Positions 1 through 10,900 of a stretch of 64,000 nt of DNA are shown piece after piece. Position numbers and translations under genes: made by a program. This stretch comes from Theristus sp. LFF4_11 (Eukaryota; Nematoda; Chromadorea; Monhysterida; Xyalidae): assembly GCA_030248135.1 (NCBI GenBank), contig JASANC010002868.1, positions 1 through 64,000 of the forward strand. The letters are read 5' to 3'. Each line of letters opens with the position of its first letter. Position 1 is the stretch's first letter. Below the pieces are notes generated by a model, which saw nothing but the letters and a program-made list of their open reading frames with translations, did not search any database and was not told the DNA's origin.

Positions 1-1465
1 AAAAACAAAAACATTGAGTTCGCGACTGATGAAAAAACGTCGCCCAGATCACGATTTCCTCGGCCGATTTCGACGATCGACGGCTCAATCAACTCAGCAG
101 AGCATCCGGAACACGATGAAGTGTCGTTTGTAGTTGGTTTTTGTTTTGTTCAACATTGGTTTGTGTGCAATAATAAATTCGTGAAAAAACACACAACACC
201 AATTTATGGTGGTTTGGAATTTTGTCGATTTTTAAAAAACCGCAGAAACAAACTACAAACGACACTTTGACGTGTTGCCGGTTGTTTGATGAGTTGATTG
301 AGCCGTCGATCGTCGAAATCGGTCGAGCACAGCGCCGGCAGAATCGCGTGACAGGTCGGCGCACAACACACATGTCGTGAAAGGCATTATTTGCCAACAC
401 ATAACGTCGCCTAGATCACGATTTCCTCGACCGATTTTGACGATCGACGGCTCAATCAACTCGGCAGAGCATCCGGAACACGATGATGTGTCGTTTGTAG
501 TTGGTTTTTGTTTTGTTCAACATTGGTTTGTGTGCAATAAAAAATTCATGAAAAAACACACAACACCAATTTATGGTGGTTTGGAATTTTGTCGATTTTA
601 AAAAAAACCGCCGAAACAAACCACAAACGACACATTGACGTGTTGCCGGTTGTTTGCTGAGTTGATTCAGCCGTCGATCGTCGAAATCGGTCGAGCACAG
701 CGCCGGCAGAGTCGCCTGACAGGTCGGCGCACAACACACATGTCGTGAAATGCATCATTTGCCAACACATAACGTCGCCTAGATCACGGTTTACTCAGCC
801 GATTTCGACGATAGACGGCTCAATCAACTCAGCAGAGCATCCGAAACACGATGAAGTGTCGTTTGTAGTTGGTTTTTGTTTTGTTCAACATTGGTTTGTG
901 TGCAATAAAAAATTCGTGAAAAAACACACAACACCAATTTATGGTGGTTTGGAATTTTGTCGATTTTTAAAAAACCGCCGAAACAAACCACAAACGACAC
1001 GTTGACGTGTTGCCGGTTGTTTGCTGAGTTGATTGAGCCGTCGATCGTCGAAATCGGTCGAGCACAGCGCCGGCAGAGTCGCGTGACAGGTCGGCGCACA
1101 ACACACATGTCGTGAAAGGCATTATTTGCCAACACATAACGTCGCCTAGATCACGATTTCCTCGACCGATTTTGACGATCGACGGCTCAATCAACTCAGC
1201 AGAGCATCCGGAACACGATGATGTGTCGTTTGTAGTTGGTTTTTGTTTTGTTCAACATTGGTTTGTGTGTAATAAAAAATTCATGAAAAAACACACAACA
1301 CCAATTTATGGTGGTTTGGAATTTTGTCGATTTTAAAAAAAACCGCCGAAACAAACAACAAACGACACATTGACGTGTTGCCGGTTGTTTGCTGAGTTGA
1401 TTGAGCCGTCGATCGTCGAAATCGGTCGAGCACAGCGCCGGCAGAATCGCGTGACAGGGTTGGCG
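1..1465. repeat. Tandem array of ~367-bp palindromic units
   Basis: About four head-to-tail copies are visible: the landmark TTTGTAGTTGGTTTTTG recurs at roughly 127, 494, 859 and 1227, giving a period of 365-368 bp. Each unit is itself an imperfect inverted repeat: a segment around CGATTTCGACGATCGACGG returns as its reverse complement about 200 bp later (CCGTCGATCGTCGAAATCG). Copies differ by scattered substitutions. All ORFs here are shadows of the repeat. The array runs off the left edge and ends about 450 bp before the RTF1 start codon. Confidence 0.9.
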
Positions 1466-1700
1466 ACCTAAAATGAGACAAAAAGAAGTTTTTTCAATCT
1501 ATTTCTATGAAAATGGGATTGGATTGGGATTGCTGACAGCTTACTTAACCGCCAAAAACAAATTTCTAAAAACTGCGGCGTGTTTATTTCTTGCGGCGTA
1601 TTTCCTATTTGCCGTTTGGATTTTGTTGCGGCGCATTTTGGCATGCGGCGTGGTTCCCTTGCGGCGCATTTTGGCCGTGCGGCGTGTTTTGTTTTCATCC

Positions 1701-1754
1701 GGCACCATACCCCCCCCCCCCCCCTTCGAAAATTGTTTTGGGCCCACGGTACTG
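1701..1754 (-). mobile_element. Terminal fragment of the G/C-run hAT-like family
   Basis: A short piece with a long C run followed by TTCGAAAATTGTTTTGGGCC and the terminus CACGGTACTG. This is the same end sequence as the complete elements at 2028-3170. It lies between the palindromic array and the RTF1 start, so it probably sits in the RTF1 promoter or 5' leader. The rest of 1466-1921 holds no recognised feature. Confidence 0.7.
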
Positions 1755-1921
1755 GTTCGAATGCACCTATTTTTGTCGACCATCGGATTTTCCTCCGGCA
1801 TTTAGAATTTTTTTTAATTATGATAAAAAAATATTTTTTTGTTTTAAAAAAATCGGGATTTTCTTTTTTTTCGAACCCTACTCGTGTTCTGCTGACGTGA
1901 CGACTACACATCATTCACAAT

Positions 1922-4900
1922 ATGTCCTCAGAGTCGTCCAACGATGAATCCAGCGCACAAAAACGGTCAAAAGCGCAGTCTGGTCGGTTTCGTTTCTTTA
2001 TTTTGTGGTGAATAACTTGTTTACACTCAGTACCGTGGGCCCAAAAAAATTTTCGAGGGGGGGGGGGTATGGTACCGTGGGGGGGGGGTGCCGACCAAAA
2101 AGTGAGGGGGGGGGGTCCAACCTATGGTAACGTGGGACCCCCCCAGGGGGGTCCCATGGGGGGGGGGGTGCATTTTTTCAAAATTTTCTGTGGGGGGGGG
2201 GTCCACCCAGTACCGTGGGCGGGGGGGGTGGGGGGGGGTACACCCCCCCAGAGCACCCGAGACCGTCGGGTGGGGGGGTGGGGGGGGCACCGTGCCACCC
2301 CCCCCTAAAACCGGGCACCCCCCCCATCGTACCCCCCCCCTCGAAAATTTGGCCGACACCCCCCCCCCCCCCCAAGAAATTTTGTCTGGCGGATACCCCC
2401 CCCCCCCAAACTTTTCCGTACACCCTAAAATTTTTTTTCGAAAATCATGATTTTTTGTCTATAAAGTCCATAATATAAGCTGAATATATGATAACTTGAC
2501 CATCTTCATTGTAATTTCAACGATTTTGCAGCAAAATTTAGCGTTTTTCCTTCAAAATTTAACCGAAAAATTATCATGGGGGGGGGGGGGGGGGGGTGGA
2601 CCCCCCCCCACAGAAAATTTTGAAAAAATGCACCCCCCCCCATGGGACCCCCCGGGGGGGTCCCACGTTACCATAGGTTGGACCCCCCCCCCCCTCACTT
2701 TTGGTCGGCACCCCCCCCACGGTACCATACCCCCCCCCCTCGAAAATTTTTTGGGCCCACGGTACTGGGTCCACCCCCCCCCCCCCCCCCATGAAATTAT
2801 TTCGCTCAAATTAGAAAGGAAAAACGCTCAAGTTTGCTGCAAAATCATTGAAATAACAATGAAGATGGTCAAGTTATCATATAATCAGCTGATCTTATGG
2901 ACTTTAGAGACAAAAAATCATGATTTTCGAAAAAAAATTTAGGGTGTGCAGAAAATTTTGGGGGGGGGGGGTTGTCCGCCATACAAATTTTCATGGGGGG
3001 GTGGGGGGTGTCGGCCAAATTTTCGAGGGGGGGGGGGGGGTACGATGGGGGGGGGGGGGGTGCCCGGTTTTAGGGGGGGGGGGGTGGCACGGTGCCCCCC
3101 CCCACCCCCCCCACCCGACGGTCTCGGGTGCTCTGGGGGGGTGTACCCCCCCCCCCCGCCCACGGTACTGTTTACACTTTATAGTTGCTTATACTTTTTA
3201 TCTATCTGTTGTGGTCAATTTTATAAAAGTGGTGAGTTTTACAGTTCAGTTACTCCAGTCCAGGGTGTTCCAAAAATACTCATGTGACAAATTCTGTACA
3301 AAAAATCGAAACTTGTGAACTTTCCAGAATCCAGACAGACACAGAACCGTGGGCCCAAAACAATTTTCGAAGGGGGGGGGGTATGGTGCCGTGGGGGGGG
3401 GGGGTAGGGTTGTTAAACAAAAATGAAAATTTTTTTTTTAAAAAAAAAAAGTGATTAAAAAAAAAACAAAAATGCCGATTTTTTTTTTTAAAAAAAAAAA
3501 TTCGAAAAATTTTCCTCTAATATGCTCTGAAAACCTCAATTTTGGCACAATTTTTCGAAAGTTCAACAAAAATTTTCTTTGATTATACCTCGTAAAACCT
3601 TTGGCAGTCGATTTTGGGCCGTTTTACCGACTGATTTTAGGCTTCGACAACATCTGCGATGAAGTTTTTGAGCGTCCCAAAGCTTAGCCTACCATTTCCG
3701 ATGCAGATAAGGTGACGATTCGCATCGCAGAGCGTCCGATTGCGCTCGCTGCTCCGTTTGCAAGCGCTACGTTGTCTGGTTGCTGCTTCGTGTCGTGTCG
3801 TCGCGACACCATCAGAAGAATTGATCGAATTTCAAGGCGGTATGTTTGTCTTCACTTCAGCATTAGCTTAGCTGGGGACAATTAGTGACGTTTTGGAGGT
3901 CAAAACACAAGAAGAGGCATGGTGACGGTTTGGAAAAGGGGTAATTGAGGTCACCAAAACAAAATCTGCAAAGTTCCGCCATACGGGAGTCATTCGGGAG
4001 GCGCTTGCATATCATATGTGGTTCTTCGGACTCCCTGATTGATTTAGCACAACTTTGATTTTTGAAATTTTTTTTTAAAAAAAAAATTTTTTTTTAAAAA
4101 AAAACAAAAATGACGATTTTTGTTTTTTTTAACAACCCTAGGGGGGGGTGCCGACCAAAAAGTGAGGGGGGGGTCCAACCTATGGTAACGTGGGACCCCC
4201 CCCATGGGGGGGGGGGTGCATTTTTTCAAAATTTTCTGCGGGGGCGGGTCCACCCCCATGATATTTTTTCGCTTAAATTTTGAAGGAAAAACGCTAAATT
4301 TTGCAGCAAAATCTTTGAAATTACAATGAAGATGGTCAAGTTATCATGTATTCAGCTTATATTATGGACTTTATAGACAAAAAATCATGATTTTCGAAAA
4401 AAAATTTAGGGTGTACGGAAAATTTTGAGGGGGGGGGTCTCCGCCAGACAAAATTTCATGGGGGGTGTGGGGGGGGGTGTCGGCCAAAGGTTCGAGGGGG
4501 GGGGGTCCGATGGGGGGGGGTTGCCCGGTTTTGGGGGGGGGGGGTGGCACGTTGCCCCCCCCCCCCCCCCCCCCCCCCCCACCCGACGGTCTCTGGTGCT
4601 CTGGGGGGGGGGGTGTACCCCCCCCCTCGCCCACGGTACTGGACAGAGAGTAGTGTGTCGAAATTGTAATTATCAATCAACCAAACCAATGAGCGTTTTG
4701 GACTTGGTGAAAGATGAACATTGGATTGGATTCAATCTAGATTTTTTTCAAAATCTCCAGGATGCAATTTGCATCCATCAGCCGAGAAAGGATGCAAATT
4801 GAAAAAAAAATTGATGCAACTTTTTAAAAAGGCTGAAAAGGCTGATGATCTTTTATGCACTGCGTGACTGCAGTCGATCCATGGGTTAGTCAGTGCCTCA

Positions 4901-7900
4901 CAGTTACGATTTATACGATACGACTTGAATGTCCGGTTTGAAATGTCCAAAAAATTGGCTGAAGGGTTGATCAAAATCTTCTGAAAAAACTGAAGAGTTC
5001 TACTCCAAAGGTGTTCAAAAAACTTAGATCTTGACAAGTTTCCGTTGACTACTTGAACCCAACGTTCATCTTTGACCGAGGCTTTAAATTTATTAGATTA
5101 ATTTTAAATTTCCGCACACCACTGTCTGTCTGGAATAGTTCATGTCTCGATTATTTGTTCCAGAATTTGTCCAGCTCACGACTAACTTTTGGAACGCCCT
5201 GCAGTGAAGCTGTTCACTTTTCAAACACTGACTGACGAGCGCAGTTCAATTGCAGATGATTCGGACGACGTTGAAAGCGATAACGAGCCGGTTAGCAAAC
5301 GCGCCGGCAAACGACGCACGGCGGCGGCGTCCGGAGGCACGAAAAAAGTAAATGTTGCCGAACCGTCAAGTGGTTGATTGCGTCTTTTTGGGTCGGCTCG
5401 TCTCGCACTTGACGCGATCTCACAGGGCCTCAACGTAAAAACGAAACTGATTTTCTGGAACGAAATCGTTTCTTTTTCACTCCAAAAGGCAATGATCGAG
5501 AGCGACTCGAGTGATTCGGACGAACGCGACTCGGACTACGACGGCGGCGGCACCAATCGCAAATCGAAGCGCAAACAGCGACCGACGGCGAAGAGGGCGA
5601 GACGGGTGACGCTTGGCGATGACGACGACGATGGCGATAGTTCACCGGACAAGGTGCGACGGCGTGATTCGTCATCGAGTGTGGTAGTCAGTCAGCGTTT
5701 CACTCTGATGCAAACTGCAAATTATTGCTCGTTGTTGTTCGTTTGTTCATTGTCGCCACTGTCGAAAGCTGTCGCATCAATTTTGCATCAGCACCAGATA
5801 TGTTTTCCTTCCGACCACCCTTCACCGAGAACGCCAAGGCCCGCGCGCTCGGACGCTGCTGCACTGCATTACTGCAGCCGGTCTCCATTACTTCACAACT
5901 TGGGACAGGTTTTTCGGTTGCGCAACGAAACAGCTCCGGGCTGGGCAACCAGAAATGTTTTCGGGACAGACAAGGATTCTGCGGTGGGGATAGGAACCGC
6001 CTTTTGTTCCGCAAAAAAAAACTGTTTCTTTTGCAGCGATCCACAGCCGGTGGCGGTAATCAGTCAGATGAGGGGGGCGGCGGCGACGACTCGGACGGAT
6101 ATGGATCAGATTTGTACGGGGATGAAGAGGTGAGTCATAGGTTTTTGGTGGAATGTTTAAAAAAGGTGCAGCTGAATCTTGGTGGTACGGGCACTTTTTG
6201 TGTTTTAGCGTTAGTTAAAGCTGCCATGAATTTTTTTTCACAGTCGAACTCGAAATTCTGTATCAATCAATTGGTGATCACATGCCTGCTTTCCGTACAG
6301 GCGGAGTCTGTCCTGCTCCTCTGCACAGAAGGCATGCACCACGTGATTGCCAACCAATCAGCTGAGCTGCGTTCGAATTATTTTTGCAGCCTATTTCTGT
6401 ATCGCACACAATTAGCCGATTGATTAGTGACCACGTTGCAGTCAACTAATTGCACATAATGATGGACTGGAATAGATAGACTGGATAGATGACATAGATA
6501 CAATAGAAATACATTTTCTTTTCATTTGACCAGGACCGCGAACGACTCGAAGGGATGACGGAGATCGAACGAGAACAAGAACTGTATCGACGATTGGAGC
6601 ATCGTGAAATGTTGAAGACACGGTCAGTGGGTATTCTTTGTGATGATGTCAGATGTACTTAGGGTTGGCACAGGAAAAAAAACCGGTTTCTTTTCCGTTT
6701 TAAAACCGGTTTTTTCCAGTTTTTTTTCTTGAAAAAATAAAAAACCGGTTTTTTACCTTAAAAATTTTCAAACTTCGTGGTCAAAAATCACAATTCTTCG
6801 TTTGATTGATAAAATGTAAAGTAATATTTTTGAACAAACGGTGCAGTGAACTGTGTCGAACTGAACTGCTCAGCATTTTACGCTGCTCAAAATCACTAAT
6901 TTGGATGTGTTTCCTATTTTGAGTTCAAGATGCCAAAAGTTCTGGAAAGTTTAGGAGCTGGGAAGCATTCGGTTTTTTATGGTTTTAAAACGGTTTTAAA
7001 ACGGAAAAGAAACCGGTTTTTTTTTCATGGCAATATAAAAAACCGGTTTTTTACCAACCCTAGATGTACTGTATTCGTATACTGTATTCTTATGATATTT
7101 GACACTGCGTCCTGGCACGATTTGACCACAGCAGCATTTTGGCTTGCAAAGTCTCGCTCTGTCTCTGCACAGGGTTTTCAGTTAGACAGAGAGAAATTGG
7201 TCCAGCAAGTCACGTGAATCCGTTTTTCGTGGTGCGGTTCATTGTCATTTCGATAAAGCGATATGATATGCCCTCTTTTGGCAACTTGAATCTGCATGGA
7301 GCAAATCAGAGTAGCCCAATTCAGAATGCAGTATCTAATCACTGGTTATCGGAAATACTTTACAGTTTGAATGGTTGATTTGATGTTGCTTATTTTTTTG
7401 CAGTCAGTTCATCAAGAAAAAGTTGGCCGAGAAAAACGAACAGAAAGAGAAACGTCGGAGCAACAAAGCGGCTGCGACAGCGACGGCCGCTGGAGGGAAA
7501 AAGAAGAAAGACAAGGGTGAGCACTCACGGTGTCAAGGAAGAAAAACTGTTTTTGTGTCGGCGTTTTTTAGCAGTTTTTTCAAGTCGAAGACCGTTCGAG
7601 AGCCGGGATGTCATCGTAATAAAACCATTTCCGGTTTTTACCTAAAATTAGCGACCGCGACCGGTTAGCGGACGTTTCAGTCGACTCCTTTTTGTGCCAG
7701 CAGGTCAGCAGGCCACCAATCAAAAATCGATCAAACGTAACGATCGAATCTCGCAACGCAAGTCCTTTTTAACGATCGCTAGGTGCAACGGCAAAGAAAG
7801 CGGCGCCAGTGGACTCGGACGATTCGGACAGCAGCGACGGTGGCGATGGCGACGGCCACGGCAACTCCGTGGTGACACAAGCCGACGGCGAGCGCATTGA

Positions 7901-10900
7901 GTTCCATCAGCGGCCGTCGGAGATCCGCGAGAAGCAGTCGAAAAAGGCGGCACTATCGCATCTCGCCAATAAACGCAAAGAGAAGAAAGACGGTTCGACA
8001 TCGACGTTTTTTTCACGCAGACGTATTTGGCTTTGGTGTTGTGTGGAAGGGGACGCGCAGTCACTACTGGAAATCACGGACAGTCCAGCGCCGATTGGGG
8101 GCTTTTGAATTTTTGGCGCGCTTACTGATTTGTTGCCATCGGACAGCGCGACATGCAGTCACTTTTTGGCGTAATTCAGAGCTCGCGAAAATAGAGACAA
8201 CCGGGTGGATCGGTGCAGCAAGAGGACATACATTAGCCAAAAAAGCGATTTCAATACCCGATACAATCGTTCTTCTCGCTGTAATTCAACGTTTCGCCTG
8301 TAAATCAGCGGAAAAGTGACAGTTTCAAACAACCCTGCTGTACTTTGTGTTTTGTCCAGCGGCTCGTCAGTCGAAGAAACTCGATCTGAATGATGTGTTC
8401 GGCGATGGCGACGACGACGATGACAAGGCCGACGACGACCAGTCGAGCTCCTCCAAGAGTTCGTCCGTGAGCACGTCGTCGTTGATGCGCTCCGACTCGG
8501 ATCGATCCGACAACGAACAGGCGGAATCGCCCGAAGTGAGTGACTTTGTTGTTTTCGAATGTGCCACTTTCGATATGACATCACATTTCTTTGTGCTCAT
8601 ACGCACCACAATCCGGATTTTATGTTTCACTGAATCGTTCCTGGAAAGAAAACACGGGAACCAATAAACTTAAATTCTGGTACATGGGCGTTTTTGGTAA
8701 AACGGCGTCAAACAGTCGTTTATTTCGGTGCTTATGCTATTTAACATTTCTGATTCCTGCAATTTACAAATTGCAACTGCCACACATGAGCCCTTGTTGC
8801 CGTATTGAGCCTATAACTAAAATGGTGAGGACTATAATCGAGAGTGTCTCACGTCTCATACACTGCATTTCTCTGCATTTGTACTCCGGAAAACTTTGTC
8901 ACATAACTTTATTGATTCTGAAACAATCTTTGCGTATGTGCGCTGTCCTCACGACAATAACAGCATTGAAAGTGAAGTGGTGAAATAAAGCAATGTTCAC
9001 AGTCGTTTCCTACCAGATCACAAAACGTGAGCAGTTGGAAAAGATGCGTCTATCGCGCTACCGTCTTGCGGCGTTGTGTCATGCGCCATTTTTCGCTCGA
9101 ACCGTCTGCGGGTGCTACGTTCGCTTGGGCATCGGCAATAATCCCGACACGAAACAGCCCGTTTATAGAGTCAGTTCCACCAAACTTGCATGAAATTGTA
9201 TGAAATCACCGCGCAAAAATGACTTTTTGAAAACCCAGTTCTCCTTCCCGATGTGCCTTTGCACGAAAGGCTTTGTTTGCCTTGGCATCGGGCTTGGCTG
9301 AGAAGACCTTGTTCTTGCCGATTGTATAATTCAGGCCGTTTCAGTGTTTTGCGGTGATTTCATTGAAGATATTTGTGTATCAGTTATGGCGAATATTTTT
9401 TGTGTTTTTACTTGAAATTCTGGGCCTTGGTGAATTTTGAAATTTGTGCTTGGTTCTCCTTTAAATCCTCCTTATGCGGAATAAATTCGGGAAAGTGAAA
9501 ACGACGTTAAAAATGTCAGGTAGCCGAAATTGTCGACGTCGTCCCCACTGGCAAAACATATGACGTCGAAGGAAAACGAACAAACAAAGGTTTTTTTTCA
9601 AATATTTCCACTTTATTCAAGACTCGCTTTGAACAAAATTCCGCGTTTCAAAAACTTGATTACGGCACAGCACGCTACATCAGTACCAATCAGTGAGCTC
9701 AGTTCTATGACAGCCCGATCAGTTGGTATCTCTATAATCCAAACCAATAAATCAGAGTTCGGCACAATAAATCAGAGTTTATTTGGTTAGATTCGGCACG
9801 TCGCAAGCATGCGTCGACTGAGGTCCAGTTTGTTTTTCTTCGAATCGCTTCAGCAAGACGTGACGCCAAGTTGGCTGTTTTAGGTCTACGCTTGCGGATC
9901 GCATCAGACGAGCGTGTGTACCGATTGGCGTTTGTCTCGAACGCACCATTCACGGAATCCGAGTTCAATCATTGGCTGCAGAAGATGAAATATCACGTGC
10001 GTTGTTCGGTTTTCTGTGTATGTGAGAGACCTGCAAGGGTTTCTCCGAAGAAATGCTGTTTTTTTAGAAATTTCCACCCATGTTTTTATCGATTATCCAT
10101 AGCAATTGGTGCACAGAACGTATGCATCACGTGATCACACCTACGAATCAACTGACTCGTCATAATTTAGAGTTCGACAGTAGGGAATGGCCGAGTAAAA
10201 ATGGCAGCTTTTTTCAGGGTGCAAGAAGCGCGCGAAATTTGAATGAAAGAAAAAAGACGTTCAGAAACCAGATTGTGTGCCAAATTTGACGCGTTTTTTT
10301 AGACTAATGGATTCTTCGTTCTATTCTGTTCTAGGGGTGGGTCGGTATAAAAAACGGTTTTTTTCGGTATAAAAAACGGTATAAAAAACGGTTTTTTATA
10401 CCAGCGCCAAAAAATGGCCAAAATAAATTACCGATATTTTACCGCGTAAATTTTGGTTTTTTTCCGGTTTTTTATACCGCCGAAGGACCCAAATTTCAAT
10501 TTTTGAAATCACTCAAAATGCACTGTATTCCGCATATCCATTTCATTTTTCATTTTCGCCACTTCATAACTTGATGTTCCGGAGAACACAATTCACGCTC
10601 TTGGTATAAATAAAGCACCCGGAGACCCGTGTCAAGTGTTGTTGGCAACAGCACGGAATCGTTGCTGTCAAACTGCGACAGCACGGATTCGCAGTCCCCG
10701 TCGGCAGCGTCAGCTGCTGCCACTGAGAACATTGCTGCGCTTGCATCGGCAAATTGTGTGGACAGCTCTGATGACGACTTCACTGATGATGATGGTGACG
10801 GCTGCATTGATGATACTCGTGATGATGATGATGAATAGACAAAAATCGGGTGAATGGCTAATATTTACTAGCAGATAACCCGTGCCTACGGCACGGTTAG

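Noticed and set aside
89..1481. ORFs of 66-103 codons on both strands
   Set aside because: They recur once per unit of the palindromic tandem array and mirror each other on opposite strands.
2027..3318. Many overlapping Gly/Pro-rich ORFs
   Set aside because: They are read from long G and C runs of nonautonomous elements; frames depend on run length and no family resembles them.
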